The notes below the pieces were generated by a model. The model was not told the DNA's origin, did no database searches, and saw only the letters and a list, made by a program, of their open reading frames with translations. A DNA stretch of 64,000 nucleotides from Lagopus muta (taxonomy: Eukaryota > Chordata > Aves > Galliformes > Phasianidae). The position numbers were made by a program, and so were the translations under genes. Of the stretch, positions 27,701-40,625 are shown piece by piece (position 1 is the stretch's first letter; each line of letters starts with the position of its first letter). The stretch lies in the NCBI RefSeq assembly GCF_023343835.1, contig NC_064444.1, forward strand, positions 11,955,719-12,019,718, given 5' to 3'.

Positions 27701-29459
27701 GCACAAATATGAAAGACTCAGATACTGGTAGACATAAAAAAGAAGGATCCCAAACATGCAATCCTCCAGCAGGTCTACAAGAGCTATTGTTAGTATCAAA
27801 GTCGATTAGACAGAAGAATGTTAATGATAGGAAGAACTTAGAAGTGACCACAGCCTGGTGACTGAGAAAACTACCCCAGCAGCCAGCTCCAGACAAAGCA
27901 CTTATCCCTCCTGTGCCCACCAGGGTTAACCTCACAGTGCACCCATACCAACTTGGACTCCTCCTCCTTGTTTCAAGGATCTTCTGGAGTTGTGACTTGC
28001 TGCAGCCCTGAAGAGCTCATTCTGAGCAGCAGTGCCTCACTGCCATAACAGTCCCCGATACAAGTATTCGGATTACAGGTTCTAACCTCAGGCTTTTAGG
28101 TATAGATAGCACAGCAGTGTACAAAAATGGTGTTCAAGAATAAGGATTTTTTTGAAACAAATTCCTATTGCTTTAGTCCTCATTGGCAATTACATATAAA
28201 AAACCATACTATTTTCTAGCAGTTCATAAATCTCATAGAAAGTGTTCTGCCTGTCAGAGAGATAAATGACGTTAGTGGGAGACCAATGCCTGAACAACCA
28301 CATTCCATTTACCTCCACAAGGACCTCAAACACATTAGTGCGCCAAACAGCCTGCCATCCTGACGGCTCAAGGACCTTCTCCAGGTACTCAGCCGTAAAT
28401 TCCTTCACCTCAGAAGCTTTGCAGTCAGCTAAAATGAAAAGGAAGGCAGTGCATTTATGTAAGAAAATAATGAAAAGTCCTCAGGAAAAGATGAAAAGCA
28501 CAGAAGGTTTCAGCAGCAATGCTGCTGAGTCTGTGCTTTATCTCAAGGAGTCTCACCACACGCAGAAAAGTTCTGATAACATCAATAAAACCAAGCACAG
28601 GGCCCAGCATTAGCGCTTTTCCTTTCAGACCTTCACATTTACTCATGTTAAAGCCATTACTTCCTGGGCCTATCATCTGAGGTGACAGCACACAGCCCAG
28701 CACTGACGGCACACACCCCATCTGTGTTCCAGTCCTCGCTATCAAGAGCGAGCGTTTCAGGCAGAACTGACTCCACTTAGAGCAGAAGTCTTAAGAAACC
28801 TTGCCACATATTCTTTCCCTACTAAAATCACTTACCCAAAATGTAATCCTGGTAAGCTTTAAATCGCTCATAAAACAAAAGATGATCCGTGCGAAAAATA
28901 TCAGGAAAAAGCGCACTCCCATCCGGTACAGTCCTCCCCAGGGCAGTGCCCGGCTTGTCACGGCTTCCATAATCGCTGCAGGTGTCCTCATCCTGCTGGG
29001 TGGGAGCTGGGGGAGCAGTGGGAACAAAGCAAACCCCACAGGCCGTCAGGTCCACGCAATTATCGCTCGCTCTTCTATTCCCAAACAACCCCTGCTCGGC
29101 CCAAGATCCGTCACACGCCTGCTTTCCCTAACAAATCTCACAATGCACCACAAAAACGCTGAAATTCATACGCTGAAAATTATAGGGCGATTTTAACCTT
29201 CAAGTACTCCTTCAGAAGTGCTACCAAAGATCCCAGCAGGCCATGCCTGCACCACGCACGCGAATTTATTCCTCAGAGCCCGAATTCCGCAGCCGCGGCA
29301 GCAACGCCTCACGCAAACGGTTGCGCGAACGCACGCGCCGCAGCGACAGCCGCGGCAACCCCCCCCGCCCCAGGGCGTTCGAACCTCACCTGGCTTCGCC
29401 TCCTCGGCGCCCCCCTGCAGCCCAGCGACGCTCCCGCCCGGCGGTCCCGTTCCGGCCAT
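15717..29459 (-). CDS. SHCBP1: SHCBP1, SHC SH2-domain-binding protein 1 (complete, 13 coding exons)
   Basis: Scaffold known to bind the SHC1 adaptor SH2 domain and the centralspindlin complex at the midbody, acting in late cytokinesis. Coding exons (minus strand, 5' to 3'): 29390-29459, 28836-29006, 28313-28428, 26963-27171, 26226-26318, 23604-23837, 23347-23515, 22012-22132, 19000-19131, 18067-18185, 17288-17374, 16799-16940, 15717-16030. All junctions are GT-AG and phases agree, giving 1,977 bp = 658 residues plus stop; human has 672. The shortfall is partly a shorter N-terminus. Exons 2-7 (residues about 24-354) form the conserved N-terminal region, including AYQDYILADCK, VSTFTLECMQELLELK and IWRTWDEEEEDD. 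Exons 8-11 (about 355-507) carry the parallel beta-helix (PbH1) repeats, for example GDTVIICPGHYVV and DNGIHHCKEGILIK. Exons 12-13 end in the strongly conserved GNQFKWNGKGSFGTFLF. The ATG was chosen because it lies in the CpG island and opens the only exon that joins exon 2 in frame. One oddity: the exon 9/10 junction encodes Asn where human has Ile (GILNVH versus GILIVH). Confidence 0.97.
17685..17724 (+). repeat. Short tandem duplication in a SHCBP1 intron
   Basis: TCTGTCAGAAGGATA occurs at 17,685-17,699 and again at 17,710-17,724 (period 25), separated by TCATATCATA. It lies in the intron between coding exons 10 and 11 and probably arose by local slippage. Confidence 0.8.
24073..24095 (+). 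repeat. A-homopolymer, 23 bp
   Basis: Poly-A run in the SHCBP1 intron between coding exons 5 and 6. No retroposon body is visible upstream of it, so I list it only as a simple repeat. Confidence 0.85.
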
Positions 29460-29640
29460 ACCGCCCGCTCCGCTCCGCTTCAGCCCGCACAAATTTCAAA
29501 TTCGCCGCGCCGACGTCACGGGCAGCGCCCGCCCCCATTGGCTGCCGGGCGGCGGGCGGGCCGTTGCGCTGCGGGGCGGGCCGGCGGTCTGGGCTCACTG
29601 GGAGGAACCTGGGCTGAGGAACCGGGCGCAGAGCCATGCT
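29255..29640. other. SHCBP1: CpG island at the SHCBP1 5' end
   Basis: A GC-rich, CpG-dense block in otherwise AT-rich DNA. It covers the start of SHCBP1 intron 1, coding exon 1, the 5' untranslated region and the proximal promoter. Open frames on both strands here are by-products of high GC content. Confidence 0.85.
29495..29580 (-). promoter_or_regulatory. SHCBP1: SHCBP1 core promoter: CDE/CHR, CRE-like, CCAAT and GC boxes
   Basis: Read on the minus strand, GCGCGG, a 4-base spacer CGAA and TTTGAA occur at 29,510-29,495. This is the spacing of CDE/CHR elements in G2/M genes repressed by the DREAM complex. Just upstream are a CRE-like TGACGTCG (about 29,511-29,518), a CCAAT box (29,537-29,541, seen as ATTGG on the plus strand) and GC boxes (about 29,547-29,580). 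The CHR is only 36 bp upstream of the ATG, which implies a short 5' untranslated region. SHCBP1 is known as a proliferation-linked, G2/M-peaking gene in mammals, so the module fits. Direct binding is inferred. Confidence 0.7.
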
Positions 29641-32600
29641 GGAGTCACAAACGCAGATTTCTGCCAATTAAACATGGCTCCTTGGCAGGGAAAGGGCAGG
29701 CAGAACGTGCTCAGTAAGCCAGTTCTCATGTCATTGGCAGACCTACCAGCAAAATATTGCACAGCCTGGAGGGTAACTTACGCAGATCCCAAATTATCCG
29801 TGGTAGGAAGTACATCAGGTTTAGGTTGTGCCATTCCCTATTTGGTACAAGTTTGAACACGCACCTTCTTTGATAAAAGAGAGAATTTTGTTATCCTGTC
29901 TGCATGAACAAATTCACCCTCAAATAGTGGCAAATGAGACTGCCCAGCAGCCTCATGCTCAGCAGCAACACGGCTCATTCCGTGCTGAAACCTTGCTCCT
30001 GCTTACTGTTGTGTCTGCTAGAAGCAGATTGTGTCCTTTTGGAGCAGATTCTACTGTGGCTATTCAGATAAAGACTCTGAAAGTAAAGTTGCCACAGGTC
30101 CAGTAAGGTTTAAATTCCAAACAAAGTAAGTAAGGTTAAGCTAAGCAGTTGGAAGATGTTTGTATTTTACAATTGGGTATTTATAATTGGGTATTTAGCA
30201 GAGATGAGGCGACTGGACATCACTACAGGAGCTAAGGACAGGCAGCAACTAACAATAGACAAGAAAGGTTAGGATGCTCCAGCAAGAATGTGCAGAGCTC
30301 TGTGGGAAGCAGTTCAGAAGGAGAAGATCAATGTCGCAGGTTTGGGACAGAACAGGTTATGTTCTATACAGCATGCTTTGTCACTGCTGGAGCCAGGCAT
30401 GTAGAATGGTGTTCTGCAGAGCTGCTCCTGGACGTGCCACCATTTTTCCTCCAAACAATGGCTATTTAAATTGCTGTTGAGTTTTTTTGTTGTCTTTTGT
30501 TTGCTTTTTTTTTAATGCCACAATTGCTTTAAAACAGAAACAGCCACGAGAGGGCTGCCTTAGATCTCAAACAACATGATTAACCTGCTTAGCTTCCAAA
30601 TATTAGCATTAAAAAGTATTAATTTGTTCTCTTTTGATATTTCACTGATTTTTAATGGAAGGAACACCATGGTGAAACAAATCCCACGTGTGCAATTCAT
30701 CCAGGCTGGGGATCAAGATAGCATGCACCTCACAGGCAGCCACATCACAGCAGTCCCTATGCAGGTGGCTTAAACATCAACATCAAAATGCCTTTCTCAA
30801 AGGCTGCTGTAACACACAGCCCTGGCTCAGAGAAGCTGCACGGCTGAGGGCTGCTGAAGACTGCATGTGTAAGTCAGCCTGTGACCCCTGCAGAGCAGGG
30901 CTGCTGTGCAGTGGGAAATAAATTGCTGGGGGAAATTCTGCTGAGCTGTTGCTTCAGATCTCCAAAGTGCGAGCCCGATGGCTGCCAGTTATTGCAGATA
31001 AGAGCAGGCAGTTCCTCAGGTCAGGGCGGCTCTTAATTTTAACTGTGAAGTTATGAAGAAAAAGCATCTGTCCAGAGAAATTGATGTAGGATACAAACTC
31101 ACCTGATAGTTTGGACCAGAACTTCGTTGTGCGCCACTGACCTCACTGGAGCAGTGTCTGTTCATGCCACCTGGAAATTCATTTCCGAAGTTAAAAACCT
31201 AAAGAAAAATAGCAGTGTTTTATCCAGTGCTCCTATCCAAAGAAACATCATCTCTATTTTAACTCACTGCTGGATGAGAAACCCCTCGACAGAAGTTCTC
31301 ATTTGTGGATATATGCAGATTTCATTTGAAAGCACAGACTGTTTCTACTTTAAGGTTTCTTAAAGCAATATTTTCTTTACCTCTCATTATGAAGCAACCT
31401 TAAAATACAAGTATCAAAAGATCAAATTATATTATTACATGTAATGAAAAAAAAGCTTTTTATAAGGTTTGTCAGTCTGAAAATGTCTATCAGATGTGTG
31501 TGGGATAAGTGGTTGAGAATCAGCACAGATTCACAGTGATGGGAAAGAAATAATAAAAAGACACAGAAAAGTCTAAAAAGAATGGTACATAAGGCAGTAA
31601 AAAGTCTGCATACATTTCTGTTCTTGACACAAATTCCTTTTGTTACCATGGCAATAATTTAATCTCATTAGGCTTCCATTTCTCCATCATAAAACTTAGA
31701 CAATATTTTTTTACTGCATGTGCTTGATTAACTCATTTGTAAACAACTTTTATATCTGGGGATGAACTGTGCCATGTAACTGCAGACTGCTGTTAATTAT
31801 TTGGGTTATTAGCTATAAAGTATGTTCTTTGACAGGTATTTTATCATTGTAAGCCTAAATAAATCAAATACAACCAGAAAAGCAATTGAACTTTTGCAAA
31901 CCTCTATAGTTTCATTGCTTCATCCCCTCAGAAACTCAAATCCAATTCATGGGTTCTTTTAAAGAACCACTTTGGAGCTTCACATGTGAGCTCTCTTCGT
32001 CCAAATGTCTACACCTATCAAAGATGGAGCCGTATCACTGCAACCAATATATCTTTGAAAATCAGAAAAATCAGTTTGAAATCATTTGTTTCTATTACTG
32101 CTTGACTTTATTAGCAGAGGATGCTTCTGAAGTGCTTTTTCTACTATAATTTAAGCGGTTTTCAGAACCTCCTCAACTCTGGCTTCTTCAGAAATGTACT
32201 TCATGGACTTAAAACTGGTCCAACACCTTATTTCTTAAAACCACAGTAATAGCATTACAGGTTTGGATTTTTTGTGTTTATAGACACCTCTTTTCTTGCA
32301 GTTCACCGGAAGAGTTTCAAGATTTACGCTACTCTATCTGCTGCGTATTGACTTTCTTTAACCACAAACATGCCTGACATTGCCAAGTGCCTCATTTTCA
32401 GAATGAGGGAATTCACTCTAGATAATGACTTTCAGAAATAAGCTACATAATAACACAAAATTCAAGCCCACGCAGTCTTACTTAACTAAGACTCATCTAG
32501 AATGGAAGTGCCATCAGCCATGCTCCCTCAGCACTGGACAGGCCATCTCTCCAGACAGACACATTGCTCCCTGAAGGAAGGCCAGAAAAGAGCTAAGTCC

Positions 32601-34370
32601 CTTTTGCAGATGTTGCAGTGCTGTCCTGAAGAACTCGGTAGACTGAGCGCTGCAAGGTCTTCTTCAACTGACTGCAAAGATGCAACAGGGACAAAACCCA
32701 TAATAAACCATTTTCTTTCTTCAGACGTGGACAGCAGGCAGACAGATTTTCCAACAAACGTTAAAACTGAAGTTGAATGTTGATGGGAATAATGAATTTG
32801 GGCAAAATGGAAATTGCCAAGAGGATTCATCCTTATGACTAATACTACAATAATTATTTATCAGCCATTTTGCACCGCACAACACTATGAAAGCTATATT
32901 TTGCCATATTACCGTCGTTTTCCATTGGCATTGATAAGAACAGGCATCACTGCTGACAGTGACCACTCAACTTTCTGCACCCAGAGAGCTGCTGACCACA
33001 TCTTAGAAATAATAGGAAAGAAGCAGTGATTAAGATAAGGATGAAATCACAATTACTGCAGATGCAGAATGCAACAAATCATTGGGCATAATCACATCAG
33101 GAAGATGGCAAGCTTGAAAAGAATGAAAATTGCTGACAGTGTTGGTTTTGTATGATCACTGCACCTCCTCATTCACTGCGAACAAAACAAAATAAGTTTA
33201 CTAAAGATGCAAAAGAACACAGCTGTTGGTGATGGCACATTATGTTGCTGTGATCAATGCTTCATTTCAGTTCAAATTTTGAACATGGCTGTTTAGAAAT
33301 TGTCCTCCTGTGATTTTGTTGTATTTCAAGTGCTTTAAGTTCCTTTTTCCCTGTAGTACAGCTGTGTCCCTATCTTGACAATGAAGGCAGAGTAACGATG
33401 GCTCTTGGGTCTTAAAAATTAGCTACTGAAGTGTGTTGGAAAAGAGATCAATTAGCATGAAGTGATTTCTGACAAACACTTGTCAGTGGGCTTACGATTA
33501 TGTCTTAGCAGATGGTAGTTTGAAAGGCTGGAGCTATGTGAAGCGTGCTACTTCAGCTGATAGAACAGCAATAGGCAGCCAGTTTGCTTTGGATGTGGTA
33601 AAGCAGAACTAAAGCACAGTGACATCAGACTTTTCTAGATGCTTTTCAGTAGTTGACTTCATTTTCCGTGCTTTCAATCTCCTTAACAATTTGTGTGCAA
33701 TTACCACAATTTCACTAAATACTGCTGAAATGTATATGCTTATGTGAAATTATAACACAACATGTAACTGCACATATGCTCAAATGATAAAGTCAACTCC
33801 TCCTGTAGTGGAATTCTTAAAATATTTTGAAGTTTTAAAGGTATGTTTAAGCCCTGTCAGGAAAAACATTTCCTACAGAAAACACATTTTCTGCTCAGTA
33901 CAGCAGATACTGGAATATCCTCCAGTAGTGTGGCTTTCTAAAGTGGTGAAAGAAAGTGGTGGCTTTCTAAAACAACAGAATACGTGGCCCAGTCTTTCCT
34001 AATGACTGCAATCTACCCATCTAGATAAAATTGGCAAGAATGTTATTTCTTGTAGGTTGGATGGCACATATGTTTGGAGGCAGTTGGATTCATATGTGCA
34101 CACAGCTCCAGAACTCCCCCAAAACGTTCATAACAAATTCCTTTAATGAAAGCCTTCATTTTCTGTGGTTATCATAGCTTGTTCAGGATAGGTACCCTGT
34201 TTGTTTGTTTTTTTATTTTGTTTCTAAGTAAACGCAATACAAGATGCATCCTCTGGGAGAAGCAATTTATGCATTGGATCATAATCAATTAACACAACAG
34301 CTTGAATCAAAAAAAGCAGCTTTTTTTTTTCCCCCCAAAAGAGATCAGAATTTATTTTGGTTATCATGGA

Positions 34371-34555
34371 ATCATAGAACCATCCAGGTTGAAAAGACCA
34401 CTAAAGTCACCTCGCCCAACCACCAGCCTATGCCAGTGACTGCTCCCAACCACGCCACTCAGTGCAGCATCCAACTTCAACACCTGCAGGGACAGTGACT
34501 CCCCATGCCCTGGGCAGCTGCTCCGCTGCCTCACCGCTCCTTCTGAGAAGAAATG
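34371..34555 (-). mobile_element. CR1 LINE 3' fragment (reverse orientation)
   Basis: The plus strand begins ATGGAATCATAGAACCATCC, followed by text matching the reverse complement of the well-known CR1 3' tail (GGTTGGAACTAGATGATC-type sequence, with CCTGCAGGG and CCCAACCACC blocks). It is 5'-truncated, has no open frame, and is typical of old avian CR1 copies. Confidence 0.85.
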
Positions 34556-36300
34556 TTTGAATTCAAACAAAACAATGAAAAGATGCATTTCAACCAGAAT
34601 GTATAAACTTTAAATTACAGCCAAATTAATAAATAAAATAATGGTTAAGTAGTTTAAAGACAAAATTTTTTTCTTTTGAATGAACCACTGACATCCAAGT
34701 AAATTTTTCCCCCTGCATCTGGAAATCTTACCCTTCAAAAACAGGTCCTTACTTATTTGAAAAAATAGAAGCAATGCTTTTATATGTGTTTGAAGCCACT
34801 CTATTTCTTCCCTTTGTATGCGCTGACACTCTGTAACAGTGTCTACAATGTAGAACACAATTCAACTGAAATGGAAAATATTTCTCATCCAACTTTAAAA
34901 AAAAACCCTGGATATTGTTTACATGCTCTTTTATAGATATGTCTTTTTAAGATACACCACTTTTGTAGCAGAGCAGTGCACTGTGTGCTAATGAGAATCT
35001 GTCACTGCATTAATACAGCCGGGCTTTTTCACAAAAGAACAAAAGATTGCCTTCAAAATAAGACAGTTGGGAAGCAGGGTGTCCCCCTGGCAAGCTTTCC
35101 TGATAGCTGTCCAACACAGGAAAAACACACAGTAGAAGTCTATCACTACAAACCAATGTATGAAAGAAAAAAATTCCCACTTTGAAAAATAATCTGAACT
35201 ATTAGCCTTAAAAATTTGGAAGCCAGTAATTTTGCAAGTTCTCCCGAAGTGCCAGGAGATGCAAATAACACAATGCTGGCCAGCAGCACTTCCCCAAGCT
35301 GTCCCATCCCCAGCTTTCTCCACCGCGTACAGCCACCAACACCACACCATCACTTATGTGAAATGCGTAAGAGTCTCCTTATTGACCCTTACCACAACCT
35401 CCTGGGGCCTGGAAGTTCTTCTCTTAACACAGGAGCTAATTTCCAATCCCGAGGTCCCAGCTAGGAGGGGTTATGTACATGTAACCCCTGAGCAGCACTA
35501 CAAGAAACCCAAATATTTTTACAAAAGAACATTAAAGGTTCACTCTTCAAGTCCTATGTGAGCAGTGGCTTTTCTTAAGAGAGGTAATTACTCACGTTTG
35601 GTGGAAGTGCAGATTGGCATAACCAGTAGAGCCATAAGAAATAATGGTGTATGAAATGGAAAACAATGGGATTATTTCAAATCATAAGCATAACATTCAT
35701 GCATAACAGAAAAAGACTATAAAGGGATTTGCATCAAATCCAAAAGCTTTTTTTCCAGCAGAAAACTTGTTTTCTTACATTTTCTTAGTTCCATACTTGA
35801 GACAGTTCATAATTTTATTCATTTTTTTTTCCTGTTTTTCTTTGCAGTACTTATAACAGTTTTGAAATGAAATCTTCCTTTACTTGAAAAGCTCAACTAT
35901 TTCATCACAGAATAACGCTCTTTAAACACAACATTCCAACACAGGAAACAATTCCCTACTTTTATTGAGACAAAACTTTAAGTCCAGTATGAAGCTCTCC
36001 TGAAGAAATAAGCTCTTTCTACAGAACAGAACATTTAATGACATCCACATTTGGCAAAACATTTTCAGCTCTGTGCCCAACACAGAGACAGTGCAGTTTG
36101 GAGAACTGCTAAAAAGGCACATTTAGATTTGGTCAATTTTTTAACTGTAACACACAGAAGCAATGGTTTTAATACTGCTATATAGAGCTCTAGCCAGGAT
36201 AGGGATATTTGCTAGCACAGAATCAAGGATGAACTTCAAGCATATGAGGAGTGCCAGTGACCACTTTAAAAAGAAATGTGTTAGTTCAGTTTCAGGATGC

Positions 36301-36323
36301 TTTTTTTTTTTTTTTTTTTTTTT
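36301..36323 (+). repeat. T-homopolymer, 23 bp
   Basis: Uninterrupted T-run in the interval upstream of the receptor. No associated retroposon body was recognised. Confidence 0.9.
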
Positions 36324-39300
36324 AAGTAAAGGATGATTAAAGGCTAGCATTTCCTCTTAATGTTCTGTAATTGCTTATTTAACTCCCACTGACACTAATG
36401 GGAACAGCATGCTTAACCACCATGTGCAAAGATGAATCTATCTGAACACTCAGCAGGTGGGAGCTGCCTTGCCTATGGAGTTTAACTATGAACAGAGAAG
36501 GATGTGAGAGCTATTGTTCTGCTGCCATTGTTTTACAGTCCGTCTAGCTGTGAATCTTGAACACTGTTGCTTCTAGAATATTTCTGAAAGAGTTTTAAGT
36601 ACCCTGTCCCCTGTAAGAACAGGGAAACGCACAAGAAAAGAGACTTTCTATGAAGCTCAATGAACAAGTTTGTGACAGAGCCATGAACAGAACATGGGCT
36701 TCTGCCTCCTACTCATGTATTGCAGTTTTCCCCTTTGCACACAGCTAAAATCAGCCCTTTTGTGCTGCCCAGAGAATTGTACAATTAGGGGCTGACCCAA
36801 GTATACTGAAGTCAGTGAAGGAGCTCAGTGACTGCTAGAGGATCACTTCCCATACACCTCTTTCAGGAATGGTTGATTCATAGCACTGAAGACTGCCTAT
36901 GTACAGAGAGCACTGAAAGACCAGAGGGGGGAACATACCTGTGAGTACTGCTGAGCGTTTGTCTCTTTGACTTATCATGAAAATTTCTTCCAACTGTTCT
37001 CTCTAGCTTTGTTGTTGTTACCATTTTCTTTTTTAAATTTAATTTGTCACTTACCATGCGTTGAATCATGGTAATGATTTACCCTCATTAAATGTGTTGG
37101 ATTTTCTTACATGAACGTACTCTTAATTTCACCTGTTCTTATTAAGAAGCCTCCCTGTAGGCCAAGGTGAAGGGAATGTAGTCTCCACAAGGGATGCAGA
37201 AGCCAGATGGGCACCAGCTCAGTTCTGGAGGATGCCATTCATTGGGGGAAAAGGAGATCCTGGGACCTCAGCAACAGTTTGGATAGAAATACCACAGCAC
37301 TTTGAGCATGCTAAGGACGTAAGATCATGTGTCTGGTCACTGTCAGTACAAAGAAGAGAGAATCAGTTAAGAATAGAGAAAAAACACAATCCCTCTCTCA
37401 TTTTTGCAATGCCCACCAATGTACTGAGAGATGTTTTGGATGTCTGTCCAGCTCTCACTAAATACAAATAACTACATAAGCAAACATTAAGTCCTCTGCA
37501 ACATGCTTACAGCCAAGAGACAAAACTGTGCTGATACCCTTGGACAACATGAATGAAAGTACTTCAGTGAAATATGCATACATCAACAGTCAGGATGAGA
37601 AAGACGTGAAAGCCAAATATGCTGCATAACTTGATTGGTAGTACCATGCACATGGAATAGTGTGAGAAGCTGTTGAGTGTATCTAGGAGGAGCAAAATGG
37701 AATAAAACTATTCCTAGTGCCTATAATATATTCAGTTATGATGTTCCTCAGCACTGACAACTTTGGTTTCACTTTGAGGCAGTTGCCTATGGGATAACTG
37801 CTTCTGGGATCTTGTGGCCAGTGTAATTTTCCAAGAGCATTAGCTAGTAATGACATCACCTGAATGCAGAATACAGCAGAACCCTGGCCTGCACACTACG
37901 ACCTCCTCAGTGCTGCACTGTAGTACACATAAACAAAACAGATCTTCATCAAGCAGCAGATCACACTTGAAGCAGATGGAAACCAGTTTATTACGTGTGA
38001 AGAGATGACAACACTGCTCATAAGGACTGAGTGGGTAGCAGTACTCCTCCTTTGCACAAGAAAGGAAGTACTGTCTCCATTTTAAGCTCTAACCATGCCT
38101 TTAAGTGTCTTAAAGGCAGGTGGGGCTACTCAGAGCCAGCTGTTAGCGCTGATACCTACACCAAACCTTGCTACGCCACAGCACTCATTATGCACAGGAC
38201 TGAACTGGACTGAATGCTTCTTTACTGAACAGAAGAAAATGCATAATCAGCAGATGTTAACACCATGCACTCTGAACGAGATGTCTTTACACTGGCACAG
38301 ATCAAATAGGTGTGCTTTCTCTACATGCTCAGGAACAAGAGGAATTATTATTTTTAAATAACTATTGCATCTCATGCAAGAAGACATCTAGAGAAGATTC
38401 AAAGAACAAAGTGAGCCACCATGCAGGCAAAAACCTGACTGGCAGAGTGTATAAACTTAATAGGAAATGATCATTACGGACTTTCGTTTCCCCTGTTCAT
38501 TTAGCTGTGCTCAGTCCCATTTGACAGCAGGATTTATCATTTGATAAAGCAACCTGTATAGTCTCTCAAGTATAAAAATCATTCCACTGTTCCTGGCCAA
38601 GGAGGCTTTTTTTCTTTTTAAACTGTGAAATACCAACAAGTAGCTAGAGAACAGTTGATAGAACCTTAAACAAGGCTATTAGAAATTACATATCTTTTCA
38701 GAAACATGCAAATTAGTTAACAACTTCCTTTAAGTAAGCGATGGTTCCAGCTACAGTATGCTTGCATCTGTTTCACTGAGAAGTGCTCTTCAGACCACTG
38801 GAAATTAAAGCCTAAAGCTTCATGCCAGCCAACAGATATACACCAGGAAAGAATTATCCTGTATGTGGAGCCCTGGGACTAGAACTAAATATCTTCACAA
38901 GGAGCAAGCAAAGGAAGAACTATTACATACAAGATGTTATTTGGTAAAAGACACAACAACGTAATTCCAAATTGAGATTCTGGGAAATATGCAGTTCAAG
39001 TATGCTTACTATCCGAGTTGTACTTCAAAGAAGGGATTAACTAAAGAGGAGATCATCTTTGAAGCAAGAGGATATGCAGCCAGCTGGAGTCTACCCCCTC
39101 ACAATGCAGCTTTCCCAAATCCATTTGGATGATGAATTTGGCCTGTTCTGAAAGAGTCATCTGCCTGGGATGGGGGGAAAAAACATTGTTTTTCTGTCAT
39201 TTCTGTAGATATGCTCACCCACATACACTAGTCATGGGAAACTGCATGAATCAGACAGCTCCCTTTTTCATTAAGGACTGAGAGAAATCTTCTGGAAATT

Positions 39301-40129
39301 AAAACAATCATCAGTGAAGGAATCATGGAACAAAAGTTTTAAGTTTCAGAACACATCAATATTGATTGCCTTGGGAAATGTTACATTTTTCATTATTATC
39401 TTGGGCTATTGTCATTCCTCTTTAACAATTCTAGTTATTTGATTCTCAGCAAGAGACTATTTAAGATCAAGAACAAAATTTACTTTCAGAAGTCTACAGC
39501 TCAGCCTTACATAAGAACGTTTTACACAGAGCTCTTCATGTTCTTTCACTTCACCCTGCCAGGCCTGGTTATCAGCGCCCTCCCTCCAGCACAGCCTGCA
39601 CTGACAATGGGAGCAACGAGCTGCCGCTCTCTTCTCTCGCCCGTGTGTGTTTCGAGCTTTTCCCCACAGTATTCCTAAACATATCCACACCACTACAACG
39701 TACATCTTGAAGGGAAGCTCTTCTCCCAAGAGCTGGTGTTCTTAAAGGAAAACCAACACAAGTCAGTAGAAAACACCTGACAATATCCATTTAAAAGTGA
39801 TTATTCAATAAAGAACAAATTAACTTTCCCATGTTCTCCTGGTGATTGAGATACTTCTCTTCATTGTGTGTCTTGGCTGCCTCTATGTTTTTCATACCAG
39901 CACACAGCCAGACAGCAGCAGTTATCCACAAGCTCGCTGCCGCCCCAACTCAAGTGAATGGCAAACTGAGAACTCAGCTCAAAACAAAGTGAAAAAGAGT
40001 CCCCAAATAAGGGAGCAGTCAGTGTGGTAACAAGCTACAGTTTCTTGTTGCTTCACTGTGGTAGCTTCCCTTACTTGCTTTAGGGAGAGGATGCTACAGG
40101 GACACTTTGTGAGAACACTTTGCTGCCAG

Positions 40130-40625
40130 GCATCGCACAGGCAGCGATGTGCGGGGCCTCGCAGGTGCACCCCCAGCACCCCAGGCAGCGGCCGGGGGCT
40201 CGAGGGCGGCACCTCAGGCACACGACGGACAGCCGTTACAGAGCTGCGCTGCTCGCCCTACCTGACGTCGCACACACCGTCCTCTCTTCACAAAGCTGTG
40301 GTGATCGCTCCTAACACTTATTTCAAACGGCAGATTTACACAGATCTTTCGCCGCTCATACGAAAAAGCTTACAAGCGGCTGATTTCAGCGAAGGTTACG
40401 GCGGGGACCCCGGGTAGGACCCGTAGGCGCGTGGCAGGGCGCGAGCGGTCCGCCGACGGCCGGCGCCGCGCAGCCCCCAGCGGCCGTCGGCGGACCGCTT
40501 TCGCTACACGCGCGCCGTCCCTTCGGGGCGAGCCTCCCGCCCGGCCCCTCCCTCCGCCCGCCGGGGCGGGGCCGGGAGCAGCGCGGGGCGCGCGGCAGAC
40601 GCGGGCCAGCATCGCGGGGCGAGCC
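40130..40625 (+). promoter_or_regulatory. CpG-island promoter region and 5' UTR of the H3-like receptor
   Basis: GC content rises sharply from about 40,130 and stays high into exon 2 (about 41,150). GC boxes (for example GGGGCGGGGCCGGG near 40,563-40,576) precede the ATG by about 50-60 bp. No TATA box is evident. The start site cannot be fixed from sequence. A strong inverted repeat at 40,444-40,499 lies within this region. Confidence 0.65.
40444..40499. repeat. Perfect 19-bp inverted repeat (GC-rich hairpin)
   Basis: The left arm AGCGGTCCGCCGACGGCCG (40,444-40,462) and the right arm CGGCCGTCGGCGGACCGCT (40,481-40,499) are exact reverse complements, separated by 18 bp. The structure lies 127 bp upstream of the receptor ATG. 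If transcribed it would form a very stable stem in the 5' leader; if not, it could be a cruciform or a dyad binding site. Confidence 0.9.

Larger units (their letters stand above)
29641..40129. other. Gene-free interval between divergent SHCBP1 and the H3-like receptor
   Basis: About 10.5 kb, AT-rich, with no recognised exon on either strand. It contains a CR1 fragment (34,371-34,555), a 23-bp T-run (36,301-36,323) and a small direct repeat (AATTGGGTATTTA twice, near 30,172-30,198). Any distal regulation of the receptor would be expected here, but I cannot identify elements by eye. Confidence 0.6.

Noticed and set aside
29218..29856. 212-codon plus-strand open frame over the SHCBP1 CpG island
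   Set aside because: It runs antisense through SHCBP1 exon 1 and its promoter, is Arg/Pro/Ala-rich as expected from GC-rich DNA, and resembles no protein.
40431..40625. N-terminal extension of the receptor reading frame
   Set aside because: The frame is open upstream but begins with GTG and has no ATG before 40,626. The extension is low-complexity Arg/Ala/Pro. Starting at 40,626 gives an H3-like length and N-terminus.
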